Positions 11,380-22,410 of a DNA stretch of 64,000 bases are shown one piece after another. The translations under genes were made by a program, and so were the position numbers. Within the stretch, counting starts at the first letter, position 1. Each line of letters begins with the position of its first letter. Location: NCBI RefSeq assembly GCF_003576645.1, contig NC_044922.1, positions 4,064,421 to 4,128,420 of the forward strand, in the 5' to 3' direction. The notes under the pieces are model-generated. The model was given only the letters and a program-made list of their open reading frames with translations, had not been told where the DNA came from and searched no databases. This stretch comes from Ipomoea triloba. Lineage: Eukaryota; Streptophyta; Magnoliopsida; Solanales; Convolvulaceae.

Positions 11380-11892
11380 GAGTCATTTCCATTTTTTGTC
11401 CTACTGTTATTGGGGCATTGCCAATTTTAGTCCACTTCATTAATTTTTGCCACATTGCGGTCAGTCTTATTTGGTCCTTGCCATTTTTAGTCCACAGTTA
11501 AATTTTTTGTCAAATGGTCATCCAAAACAAGGATATTTTTTGTCTTTTCATGCTTTGGTCATCTCTTTGACCCTTTGTAGTGGTTTTCCTTACACATTTT
11601 CTTCAAATGAAGAGGTCCGGCGAAAGCCATGTGAGTCATATTGCAAAGCCATGGCTTTCGCCGGACCTCTTCATTGGATGAAAATGTGTAAGGAAAACCA
11701 CTGCAAAGGGTAAAGGAGATGATCAATGCATGAAAAGACCAAAATACTCTTGTTTTAGGCATTTATTTGACAAAAATTTTAACGGTGAGCTAAAAGTGAC
11801 AAGGAGATTGGCCGCAATGTGACAAAAATTAATGAATTGGACTAAAATTGGCAATGCCCCAATAACAGTAGAACCAAAAATGGAAATGACTC
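11380..11892. mobile_element. Long-hairpin MULE (Mutator-like foldback element, 513 bp)
   Basis: The ends GAGTCATTTCC and GGAAATGACTC are flanked by a perfect 9-bp duplication CGCAACGCA (11371-11379 and 11893-11901), as in Mutator-like elements. Nearly the whole element is inverted repeat: arms of about 250 bp meet at a short loop near 11632-11648. The innermost arm parts, GGTCCGGCGAAAGCCATG and its complement, are perfect. It has no transposase. A transcript would form a very long hairpin. Confidence 0.9.
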
Positions 11893-12030
11893 CGCAACGC
11901 ATTACACGTTACAAAAACTTTCCAAATTTTAAAATTAAAAAAAGAAAAGAAGTGAGGTATAGATCTAGAAGTCACAAAATCCACATGGGACAGATCAGCT
12001 GATGAACATGACGAATCCAATGATGTTGCC

Positions 12031-12108
12031 AACATTTGCTAGTTGCTACACGAGGAAATGCATGTGACAAACATTTGCTAGTTGCTACACGAGGAAATGC
12101 ATGTGACA
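12031..12108 (+). repeat. 39-bp tandem duplication
   Basis: Two identical adjacent copies of a unit beginning AACATTTGCTAGTTGCTACA. Confidence 0.95.
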
Positions 12109-12189
12109 ATTATGCTTCTTGTTGTAATAATGTGAGTTGTTTTCACTTAAAACGAGAACGTTTTGAGTGAAATAACCTTAGAAAAAAAA

Positions 12190-12430
12190 AAACAAAAAAA
12201 CAATAACTAATCGACCGACTACGCAGCCTAATCGATACCTAAAAAGCCTAGTCGATGCCTAGGAAGCATAGGCAGTTAGCGCCAAAGCAGCCTAGATGGT
12301 CAGCGCCTAAGCAGTCTAGATGGCCTAATCACCTACCTAGACCACACCGATTATAATGATATGCTAGGCGGGCGGTCAGCGCATAGGCGCCGATTAATCA
12401 GCATCTAAGCAAAATTCTTGCAACACTACA
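12190..12430. repeat. GCCTAGGCG-rich repeat, probable transposon fragment
   Basis: Imperfect units around CCTAATCGAT, GCCTAGATGG and CAGCGCCTAAGCAG, ending near TTCTTGCAACACTAC. The style matches subterminal repeat arrays of hAT-like elements, but I could not find matching ends. Confidence 0.35.
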
Positions 12431-12795
12431 AGTATGATATAGTTCTGTATCGAATATTATCAGCAATAATACCCAATACAATCAAATATAACATAGTTCT
12501 ATTTTTGGTAAGATCAACACTAGTATAGATCGACATCTTAGAAAAATAAGTTTTCAATGGTATAAGAGGTAAGCACATAAATGCTTTGTAAAAATACATA
12601 TCTTTCCTGACAAGAAGATTCACACAATCTCATGAAGATGTACAGTGCTCATACATGATCAATTCAAAGCTTCAGTAGAATTCAGTTCAACTGTTCCATC
12701 AACAGTAACTAAAAACATGAAAGCATACATCACTTAAAGATCTGGATTCGGTCCAAGATGCTGCACTGTGCAACCGCAGTAAACTAACCACTAAT

Positions 12796-12858
12796 GGCAT
12801 GCATATTACAAAGTGAATCGAGATTCAGGCATGCATATTACAAAGTGAATCGAGATTC
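12796..12858 (+). repeat. 32-bp tandem duplication
   Basis: Two adjacent copies beginning GGCATGCATATTACAAAGTG. Confidence 0.95.
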
Positions 12859-13892
12859 TTATACGAAAATCTAGACACTGTACTATAATTACAGGAGTAC
12901 TATATGAATATATGAAAGTGTAGATAAGTCGACAGAGCTACAGAAGTAAAAACTTGTGATGTCAACAGTATCTAAGGGTCCAAAGTGCAATTTGGCACAA
13001 ATGCCAGTCGACAATAATGGAGCAAATTAATTATGATGACAAGAGGAAAGACTTATGCCAATAGTCGATGGGTACGAAAACCAAAATGTACTAATGCCAC
13101 TAGTTCTCATAATATGCAAAAACAGAATGCAAGTTAACAATGTAAAGAAACGAATAATGTAAATAAGCTTCTAAAAGGGGAAAGGGAAAAAGGGTAACAC
13201 TAGAATCCCAATTACTTGTTCCAAATTAGGACTAAACTTAATCATGCATCAATGCTCAGAATCTTAGTGCACAGACTACACTTCCATATGCATATAATAG
13301 TTGGACCCTAGTCGGCAAGTTTTATCTTCTAGCTCAATATTATGAAGTTTCCTATCGAATAGTCATTGATCAAATTTGATACAAGTTTGCTAGTAGAAAT
13401 ACTGTAGAAGAACAATATAAACATGAACTCAATTGCTAAGCCATACGATTGCTCGGGAGGCAGTTACTCTAAATCTCTAATACCATAGTAGACCATCAAA
13501 ACCTATGACCATACCATCCAAACAAAGAGAAATGATAAGGTTCATGTCAGATGTACTAGACAGTACAATGATAGTATGCAGCAAACAAGATACATAACAG
13601 CATTATAGTAATGGTGATAAGAGATGGCCAGGCTTGGTGCAAAAATAATCTAATAAATATAAGAGAAATATTCATGATTCATGACTGCTACTTTAAGTGG
13701 CCAAGAAACATTAATGGCCAATAAAGAAACAGAAGAGAAGTTTAATCTCAAATGTCAAATTCTTAAGTATAATTGCTGTAAAATGGACTAGAAAGTACAA
13801 ATTAAATCTTGGCCATGGCCATCGAAATATATACAACAAAAAACAGAGAGCATGGCAATGACTGTCAAGAACTGATACCATTTGATGCGAGT
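12859..13892. other. 3' flank of BPC gene 2
   Basis: AT-rich, with no coding similarity or element ends seen. Part near 13860-13892 is probably 3' UTR of the minus-strand BPC gene. Confidence 0.35.
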
Positions 13893-14744
13893 TTACCTGA
13901 TTGTCACGAATTTGTTAGTACCATGCTTAGCCCAGTAAGTCCTTAGATCGATTGGGTCAGAAAAATTGTAGCCTTCAGAAGCAAGTTTCTCCAAAACCTT
14001 TTTAAATGCACCTTGACTCATCTTCCTACCAGCAATCCTGGCTCCCCGCCTTTTGTTATTCATAGGCAAGGGGTACATCGATATAGTGGTGGTGCAACAT
14101 GCTGACTGCCAGCCTCCACATCCCCAACGGTAACACTGTTGAGGTGTCCCGGTGCAGGTACAAACGGGAGTTGGGATGCTTGATATATCCATATCAATTC
14201 CACTTATTACAACCTCTATACTCTTCTTTGCCGGTTTTGCACGTTGCGCAGGAGGGTTGTCATTTTTCTTCGGTGCAGATGGCCCTTTCTTTGGCTTCTT
14301 TGCTTTCGGTGGTGAGGCTGCAGCACCCAGCCTCTTCTTTGAAGGGCAACTATCTTTACCGACACTTGGATCCTCCACATTAGCAATTTCCTCCTTAGTC
14401 GAATCAGTCTGTAGCATTTGCATAGATGTTTGAGTTCCCGAAGGATCAGCCATTACACCACCACCATAAGGGTTCCCGGGAAACATATGCAGGAATTTGT
14501 CCCTGTGGTTTATCCAACCATCTCTAATGTAGTCTATATGCGTTAGTGACGACGCCTGAGAAACAACTGAATCCCGGGGATGAAAAAGACCATTGGTCCC
14601 CATCATGGAAGGACTTTCGCGCCCAGAGAAGAAAGTCCTAGTGTCTCGATCAACCACAGATGGCATCAGCTGCAAACCAAGAGGCCCCTTATGGGAAGGT
14701 TCATAATAACCCCAGTTCCTCATGTTCAACCCATCATCATCCAT
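13893..14744 (-). CDS. BASIC PENTACYSTEINE (GAGA-binding) transcription factor, class I, second copy
   Basis: An intronless 283-aa paralogue of the gene at 7839-8696. It has the same MDDDGLNMRNWGYYEP start, IDYIRDGWINHRDKFLHM block, lysine-rich middle, CTCTGTPQQCYRWGCGGW cysteine region and HGTNKFVTIR end. It differs by lacking the Q run and by having LTHIDY after an SQASS insert. The C-terminal ~100 residues are almost identical between copies, whereas the middle linker has diverged, as expected under selection on the DNA-binding domain. Non-coding exon 1 ends at 15393, and the leader intron spans 14751-15392. Both copies look intact. The tail-to-tail arrangement suggests an inverted duplication. 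Confidence 0.97.
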   Translation of the reverse strand: MDDDGLNMRNWGYYEPSHKGPLGLQLMPSVVDRDTRTFFSGRESPSMMGTNGLFHPRDSVVSQASSLTHIDYIRDGWINHRDKFLHMFPGNPYGGGVMADPSGTQTSMQMLQTDSTKEEIANVEDPSVGKDSCPSKKRLGAAASPPKAKKPKKGPSAPKKNDNPPAQRAKPAKKSIEVVISGIDMDISSIPTPVCTCTGTPQQCYRWGCGGWQSACCTTTISMYPLPMNNKRRGARIAGRKMSQGAFKKVLEKLASEGYNFSDPIDLRTYWAKHGTNKFVTIR

Positions 14745-15392
14745 TGAGAGCTACAGAAGTTCAAGGAACACAAATACCATTACATTAACTCCTTACTAAA
14801 CTCTCACCAATCAAACTTAACCATTGCACCATTTTCATTTCACAACACAGTAAATCATGAAAGCCAGCAGAGGAAATACAACAGAACTATACCAATTTTC
14901 ACATTCAAACCCTAAAACTAAACTCTTGGTTAAACAAATTAAAACACCCAAACCAAAATCAGCAACCAAAAATGAACCACCCAACTTGCAAAGACTCATC
15001 ATCGGCATTGCATATCAGATCATAATTTTATCAAACCCACACCGATAAGATGCAAACAAATCACCAGCAAAAAGGAGTGAACTAAAAATTAAAACTTTAA
15101 AACCGCCTTGAAAAAAATTCACCAAATTAAACATTAACAACTAAATTTCCCATGAAGAATTTACAATCTCCAGTCTTTTGAACACGGATCTGGTAAAAAA
15201 ACAATAGATCTAGCTAAAAGAATAGCGGAATCAGCCAGATTCGTGTATATGAATAACAAGCAAGGCAGCTTTAAACTAGAGACCCCAAAAAAATAAAATA
15301 AAATAAACCAAATCGAACTTATGGAAAAAGAGAGAAAGAGGAAAGGTCCATATTTTTTATGAGAGGGGGAGAGAGAAAGAGAGAGAACTTAC

Positions 15393-15530
15393 CTGTGGGC
15401 AAACAGCTCCTTAGGGTTTTTTTTGCCCTTCGGGGAAGAGAGAGGAGAGAGAAACCCAGGAGAGAGACAGACAGAGAGATGAGAGAGAAACCTAAGAAAG
15501 AGATCGACCCCTTAAAATCTTGTCTGTCTC
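15393..15530 (-). promoter_or_regulatory. GA/CT-rich 5' leader of BPC gene 2
   Basis: Read on the minus strand this is CT-rich and ends GGAGCTGTTTGCCCACAG before donor GTAAGT at 15392. It aligns with the leader end of BPC gene 1 (GAGCTGTTTACCAACAA). GAGA runs continue into the first intron (15355-15390). A candidate BPC-binding, self-regulatory region. Confidence 0.65.
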
Positions 15531-15559
15531 CGGAAACTATATTTTCAATTATTAAATTA

Positions 15560-16189
15560 TTAAATTAAACTATTATATTGAAAAAGGAAATATATATACT
15601 CTCATAGATTTATTTGAAGAAAATATTTAATTCTATGTTAAAACCTGTACATAACTAGATTCGGCCCAGTACTTGCACGAAAGGTAAAATTTCTCATCCT
15701 AAATAGGCGAATAAAGAATTTAAAGTGAGTTGAGACCCGTGAACCAGTCCTACCACCAGCCCGGCCCACGAGTATGTGGGCTTTGCGGGCTTCATCCGTG
15801 CGGGTCATGGGCCGATTAATATTTTTAAACAAAATTTATTTTTTTTTTTAAAAAATGTTATACTCTATAACTCATTATTATATTCAAATATTTTAAAATC
15901 ATTGTTCATTGTATGGTATATAATATAAATATAAATTAATACTTTCGCATAAAAATTAGTACAATCTATTATTATAATTAAAATTAAAATATCATTATCT
16001 ATCAAACTGTAGTGTATACAAATTAAAATTTATATGATTTTTTCTATTTATATATTTAAATATACTAGTAATGTAATATAAGTAATTAAGTATTAAAAAA
16101 ATAATACTTAAATTGGTTGGCTAACGTAGTCTTGGCGCAACCCTTTGACTTGGAAGATGTGTAGTTTTTGACTACACGAACATCAACAA
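15560..16189. other. Intergenic, with a small GGCCC-rich repeat
   Basis: About 15661-15815 is richer in GC (CCAGCCCGGCCCACGAG) and begins and ends with CGGCCCA/GGGCCGA, suggesting a small hAT-type remnant. The rest is AT-rich with no gene. Confidence 0.35.
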
Positions 16190-17060
16190 GGCTCGTTCCA
16201 TGGACCTATATGCCCTCCCAAGCATAGACTAGATGGTCATAGAGACCGCTCGCTGGGTGCGAGATCTTAAGTTTCATTGATGCTTTTAAGAGCTACCACT
16301 ATACCTTCATAGCAGAAAAAAATGAGAATAAAAATGTTTTTACCAAATCAAAATGAATTTTTTTTGTTACCAGGTAATACCTTCTGGATTATGAAATGGG
16401 AGGGAAACGTACTAGACGATGATCAATTGGTTATTCAATGATATGCTCTGAAAAACCAAGGAAGCTTACGTGGGCAATATGCTTGCCAAAAGTAGAGGTT
16501 GGGACTCCCATCCTATTGATCTAGCCAATTGCTTTGAAGTTATCAAAACCTAAGGCTAAATCTGAAGAAGTGTACATTTGCCTTCCAAGTGCAAATTCTT
16601 AGGAATCATGATGACATCAGGGGATCGAACAGGAATTGGAAAAAGCCAAGGCAATAATAAATATGCAAGACTCAAGAGTGATGAAGGACGTATAATAGTT
16701 AATATGATAGTTGATAGCCTTAAGTCGCTTCTTGTCTGAGTAAGCCGAAAAGGCCATGGCATTTTTCCACATGTTAAAAAATACCAATTCCCAATGGGTT
16801 TCAACGTCTCAAAGTGCATTCAAAGAGTTGAAGACATATTTAACCTTGACAGTTGTACTATTAAAATCAATAAGGGGATGATCATTCTATGTATAATTGG
16901 TAGTACTGTCTGACCAACTCGGTCCTAGTAAGAGAGAATAATGACACGAACCAGAAATCTGTTTACTATGTTAGTTGAGCATTGCAAGGACCAAAGGAGA
17001 TGTATACTTGATTTAAAAAGGCAAACATATGCTTGGTACATCATGGATAGGAAATTAGTG
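16190..17060 (+). pseudogene. Decayed Ty3/gypsy reverse transcriptase-RNase H
   Basis: Translated with frame changes and read through several stops, this follows the Ty3/gypsy polymerase order. It has a YALPSID-like palm start near 16210, an LPLY segment, a VIPSGL segment matching the usual V.PFGLKNA, then AYVGNMLAKS at about 16465-16495 in place of the catalytic YVDDMLVKS, KCKFLG near 16590, FFHMLK near 16760 and SAFKELKTYL near 16815. Two catalytic aspartates are lost. Long dead; no LTRs seen. Confidence 0.7.
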
Positions 17061-18224
17061 ACTTACAACAACCATATCAGTGGAATTTTAAAGGTTTTTG
17101 AAACAGTATAAAAAAATTGCATTAGCTTTTGTTGATGTGGGGTGGAGTTTTTTGGTGAATTATTCTCTTGCAAGGTTTGGGTTTTTGTCATTTTTTTTAA
17201 GAAAGATGGCAGGCGCGCTTGGAACTCATTACTCGCCCTAGCGGGCACGTGTTTCCCACGCGCCCGCTGGGACATAGCTGGCGCCTGGCGGCCACTCTGA
17301 ACATATACGTTACTTTTTTCTTTTCTTCTTTTTTTTTTTTTTTAATTTAGTTTGTCAGCTTTTTTTTTCTCCTTTTAATTTCTTATTTATTTTTATTTCT
17401 TCATCTTATCTCTCCTAAGTGTCACCTAAAAATCACAACAAATTTAACATTGATGTGGTTGCTCTTACTTTCAAGCTTACCTAGTCTAGGTCCTAACTAA
17501 CCGGCATTAGGGGCCATTTTGAAATTTTCGACCTCATTAAGTGTTTTGATTAGGTGGGCTATAATGTTAGCCCAATGTACTATCGAGTTCGACGAGAGAT
17601 TATCCAATAATTATATCATAGACTTAGATCCATTTTGTAGGATGGGGCAAATTATTGTGTGGACCATGGAGCTGTGTGGACCATGAACATTGTACTACAT
17701 TATTTTATAGTAATATAAAATAATGTATAAAATAATGTACTTTATGTATAAAAATAATGTACCTTTAGTATATTAAAAATGTACTTTTTATTTATGGTCC
17801 ATGGAATAATGATTGGTAAGATGGACCCGTCATGATTTACATACTGTGTGTTCGCAATTTACATACTGTGTGTTCGCAATTTATATACTGAATGCTCATA
17901 ATTCAAATTGTAAACATTCAGTACGTAAATTGTAGTGAATTATGAACATTCAATATATAAATTATGAAGTGTATTTTATGTCCAGATCCATTTACAAGGT
18001 GGACCAGATCCATAAAATAATTTGTTCAGATTTTCCAGTAAATCAAAGTTTTTACTCAAAAATGAAGAACTTTTCATTTTAAATGGTTGTATATCTATTT
18101 TTTTTTCTCAACAAAACGAAAAGTACAACTATACTCAAATTTAAATTTTCATAATTTCTTGTATAAAATAAAATACCATTACACGAGACACCATGAAAAT
18201 GAAAATCAGCTTGAACGAACACTA
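17061..18224. other. Intergenic, probable retroelement debris then AT-rich DNA
   Basis: A GC-rich patch near 17205-17285 (GCGCCCGCTGGGAC on one strand, GGGCACGTGTTTCCC) may be LTR debris from the gypsy relic upstream. Near 17835-17885 TTTACATACTGTGTGTTCGC is repeated twice. No gene seen. Confidence 0.35.
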
Positions 18225-19415
18225 CTAGAAAGTTATGAGATCTGGGAGATGTCGATGTTGAAGGTGCTGCAAATTGTTGTTAAGTGGTAAAAGAGGCGGT
18301 GCATAATTAGCAGGATTAGTTTCTTCGTCAAACGTTTCCCATCGATCGGTGATTATTGTGGAATGGCGAGTCTCCTTCGCCACGGTAGATGCGGGAAGCA
18401 TTGACGGTGGTTCTTCCTTTGCCGCTTTATTATGATGAGGTGAAACCGGAATTACGCCGTTGATTATGTCTTCAAGCTCTTGGATTTGTTGTTTGCTGAT
18501 TTTATGAGTTGCAGGGAGTATTGTGGCGTTGGAGACGCCGATTTTATTGCACAATTCGAAGTAATCGTTGAGCTCCAGGTTTTGGATTCTAACCCTAGCG
18601 GCGATTTTTAGCGCCGCCTCGGCCTCGGCCTTGCTGGCCTCCAAAATTCTCGGCAGGATATTGACGATTCCGGTGCATAATCGGTTGTGGATGTCGAAAA
18701 TCTCCACCACGATGCAGTCCATAGCTTCGATGATGAGAGGCGCGATTGTGATCGATGAATTTGGCCGGATCTTCAGCGTCACGTCGAGTAAGTCTTGCAG
18801 CTTTTGCAGCAATTCTAGGGTTTGCATTAGGGGCGAAGATGAAGACGATAACCGTGGTGTTTGTTCCTATATATATGATTATATTATATCGCCATTATCA
18901 TACATAGTTGGAGATCGAGTTTTGTTTGTTTTGCGATATCAATTAATTACCTGTTCGTCGATGAAGAGAATGGCGGATTTGTGATCGAGGAAGGCGAAAT
19001 AAGCGCGAATGAAGTGATTGTGTCCCCAGGTCTTGGAGGAATTGGAATGGCGGTCCTTAAAATCGGAGAAATTGAACGGCAGGGGTCCGATCTTCCGGAC
19101 GGCGGGGACTCTGCAGCTGAAAACGCCGTGCATAAGCATCAATCCTTTAAGCGCCACCGCCCAACTCCCCGTCTTCCTCATCCGCCGGGAAATCGCCCAA
19201 ATCAATGGCCTAAAATGGTTGGGGGAAAGCCGAACCAGCCTGTACACTTTCTCAACGCTCTCGTAATCCACGCACGATTCGTCGTGGCTGGTGGCCCTAA
19301 TCACCACCGCCTCCACGTCCGGTCTCCGCAGCGCCGTCCGCCTGGCCAGGCTCGCCATTACTATGCTGTTTTGGTCCTTCAAAGCCCCGGCGGCTCTGTT
19401 CCATAGCTTCCCCAT
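18225..19415 (-). CDS. ANTH-domain putative clathrin assembly protein
   Basis: Two exons, 18951-19415 and 18225-18866, join in phase 0 (...FIDEQ to EQTPRL...) to give 368 aa. The start MGKLWNRAAGALKDQNSIV is the standard beginning of plant ANTH (AP180 N-terminal homology) proteins. Such proteins bind phosphoinositides and clathrin to drive vesicle formation at the plasma membrane or trans-Golgi. The region YRLVRLSPNHFRPLIWAISR and ALKGLMLMHGVF follow the family helices. Length and two-exon structure fit the short subgroup (At1g25240/At1g68110-like). The C-terminal ~90 residues are low in structure, with a DEETNPANYAP segment. A GTG codon upstream keeps the frame open, but the ATG at 19415 fits the family. 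Confidence 0.9.
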
Positions 19416-20340
19416 CTTCTTCTCCTTTTGCACATTTATTTTAATTTAGGGGTGCGCGCGCGGGATCGGAGCACCTTCAATTCAATTCTTTCCTCTAGTA
19501 GTGTTTTTATTCAAGCCTTCCCCCTGCTGGTGCGGTTTTTCTGATCTCCTCCGTGAGTTATTCCGGAAGATGAACACCTCCGGCTCCGGCGATAGATTTT
19601 TCCGACGGAGGGGCTAATTGGTGCCGGAGCCGGCGCGAATATTAATTTATGGAACAATTTTTCAAAGCACACAACATTTCATTTTTAGCCTCTTATTTGT
19701 TGGAGGTTTGTATTAGCCGGTTTAGCAATAATATTTCTTTAATATTTGTTGGAGGTTTGTATTGGTTTAGCCTCATATTTCAAGTTTCACACATATAGTG
19801 TAATGGGGTCTTTAATTGTCAATGTTAACCATGGACCAAAGTCATCACCTTATGAAAAATTATAGGGTCACTAATGCTTACATTAATACAGTAATTGAGA
19901 GAATGAAATTGCTATTTCATGTATAAATGTATCCACAAAAAATGTTATTTTCCCTTCTTTTAATTCTAAACTTTGTATTGAGAGACGAACTTTCGTCTCC
20001 TAGATCAAAGATATGGCCGGTGGTGACAGACTTTTCTTTCTCCTTCTTCATCTCCATGGTTCTAACATAAATCTTTATTTAACATATTTATTTTGTTGAC
20101 AATATGAGTTGAGGAAGAAAATAAAGTGTTGACATTGACACGGAATTCACTAGAAAAAACATAGCATAAAAAATGCCACATAATGTAAGGTGACTTGTAA
20201 ATTAATAGGGAGTCCTGATGACAGTGATAAAATTGCACAATTTTAACTTATTCCACAGATTATTTATTCCGTATATTTTTTAATTGGATAACTCAATTGC
20301 ATTATTAAAAAAAAAAAAAACTTAATTACATTTGTGTATG
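19416..20340. other. Upstream region of the ANTH gene and AT-rich DNA
   Basis: 19416-19640 is GC-rich and is likely promoter or leader of the minus-strand gene, with a GCGCGCGCGGG patch. A short direct repeat TTGTTGGAGGTTTGTATT occurs twice near 19697-19765. No gene seen. Confidence 0.4.
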
Positions 20341-20600
20341 TGTGTGTATTGGGTGACCGAGAGAGATGATCAAGTTGGTGGAGCATCATTTTAGTATTAG
20401 AATGTCACGAGTTTGATTTTTGGTAACATCTTTTCTGTCTAGCTCATCAAACAAGGTATTTTTAATACGAGTTATCTCTCATGTATGATTTGCAGATTAT
20501 TAAACAAGAGTGAGTTTACATCTACCCCACTCCTAATTCTGTCCTAGAGATTAGTGAAGGAGATCCACCCCGAGAACTATTATTGTTTTAACATGTTTAA
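20341..20600 (+). repeat. Possible SINE-like repeat
   Basis: An A-box-like GATCAAGTTGGTGGAGCA is followed by ATGTCACGAGTTTGATTTTTGG, a degenerate B box. No clear target duplication. Confidence 0.3.
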
Positions 20601-21285
20601 TCTCACTTTTCTTCCAAGACGAGGCAAAGAACATAGAAATGAAAATGTTGTAGTCCAAGGACTCTGAGGCATCGTTCTAATCATATAACAGACATATATA
20701 TCAAACACGAGCAGGAAGGATCGGAGTTGAGAATATAATGAAGATGATGAGTATCACATTATACATCTTGCATCTATCCAGGAAATGAAAGATATTACTG
20801 ACAATCGAAAATCTTATAAAAAAAAAAACATCTGATTATAAGACGGAATCAGAAATTCAGAATGCGAGATTTAATTAGTACATGCCCTCTAGTACGGGGC
20901 TTAGCTTGCTAGAATCTTAACATCTGACTATAATGTCGTGCAGACCAGACGACCAATTCACAGTGATAACGTACGTACAACGTACTGTGAATCTGTGATG
21001 ATGATGAAACCTTATTTCCCAATCTACCCAACAACGTATGTAAAACTTTAATTTTAATTTCTGCCCGGCCAGACCCCACAGTCCCACACCTATGACCTAT
21101 GATTCTCTGGGTAGGTAAAACCAAACATTATCTGACAAAGTTATTTCTGCGACAATCGATGCAAAAACAGTAGGGATCGGAGCTGATTCGATGGAGCGAT
21201 GATGATGATAATGATAATGATGATGATGATGCCGGGGACATGATCTTTGCATTTCTTGGCGTTAATTATTTTTTTGTCTGCCTTG
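20601..21285. other. Intergenic, no gene seen
   Basis: AT-rich. A (GAT/ATG)n-type microsatellite lies at about 21197-21232, just downstream of the next gene's stop. Confidence 0.4.
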
Positions 21286-22410
21286 TCAAGATTTGAAGTG
21301 ATTGAATTGGTGGAGCATTTGAGACATGGTTGCGTTATGAGGCGGCACCCTCCGCACCGGCCCGGCCACGCCGCCTCGGTACTCAGGCCCGAGCGGGTGG
21401 TGCCGCTTGCGCACCACTCGGATCGGGGGCTCCATCGTCACCTCCAAGATTCCTCCGCTCTTCCGCGGTGCCGAGTAATCTGATCTCTTCCTCATAATGT
21501 CCGCAGAAAACCTCCCTTCTTGCAGCCCATTGTTCTGCACAGTACCACATTTTTAGCTTAATTAGGCTAATCATGTCAAAAAAGTCCAAGTTATGCAGGA
21601 AAAACTAAATAGTCTAACAGCTAGGATGAGTAGAATGAGCCCAAGATACAACTTAATTGGTTAATAAATTTAAAGAGAGTTGTCTGTACAAACGGTTCAA
21701 ATGTGTTTTTAGGTAATAGATTGTGAGCAATGACACAAAATCGAGTCCAAGCACCTAATGAGTCACTGTAATTTACCCATCAACTCTGATCTGTTGGCAG
21801 CAATTTATAGATCACCCAAATATGCATATTTCGCAATTTACCTCCCTAATCAAGACTCCATGAAAGATAGTAACACAGGGAATATGGGATGCACCCGTGT
21901 ACAAATATTTTTAAGAAATTTAAAGATCATCATATCGAAACATATTTTGCAATTTACTTTTATAATTGAATCTCCATGACAGGTAGAAGCACCCTGAAAG
22001 AATCTATAGATCTTCAATACATATCTTACAATTTCCCCGGTTCACTAAGGTTTCAGGCAGGTGGGATCTCTCGGGATATGGATGCAATATAATGTTTTAG
22101 CATGAATAGAATGAAGAAGACATTTAATTTAAGGAGAATGAAGAAACAAACCTTCTTTTTCAAAAAAAAAAAAAAAGAAACAAACCTTCAAGACAGAAGA
22201 AGAGTATGGCATTGGGCAGATGATGGGCCGGTCTTCTTCCAACGGTTCAGTTGGGTGTTGAACCGGCCAGAAGGTATTGGCTTCACTCAAGCTTCCATCA
22301 TCTCCATTACTTTCTACCTCAAACTCCATTGCCACTATGCCTTTCAGTCTCTTCTCTATGCTTGTGTTGCAGCACTTATCTCTCAACCCAATCATGCTTT
22401 CTTTTCCCAT
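21286..22410 (-). CDS. Small conserved-looking protein of unknown function (157 aa)
   Basis: Two exons: 22186-22410 (75 codons, donor GTTTGT) and 21286-21534 (82 residues, acceptor ACTGTGCAG), joined in phase 0. The first exon encodes an acidic region followed by FWPVQHPTEPLEEDRPIICP and MPYSSSVLK. The second encodes a basic RKR patch, MEPPIRVVRKRHHPLGPEY, and a C-terminal MSQMLHQFNHF. There is no signal peptide or membrane segment. The proline, tryptophan and RKRHH motifs look conserved; I recall similar short uncharacterised plant proteins but cannot name a function. A second GAAG-GTTTGT donor-like site 33 bases downstream gives a possible alternative splice. Confidence 0.65.

Noticed and set aside
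11447..11762. Two similar proteins on opposite strands (SLTLCSGFPYTFSSNEEV...)
   Set aside because: They are the same sequence read from the two arms of the long-hairpin MULE, not genes.
18568..19406. Plus-strand frames opposite the ANTH gene, up to 141 aa
   Set aside because: Antisense shadows of a well-supported gene with matching splice sites.
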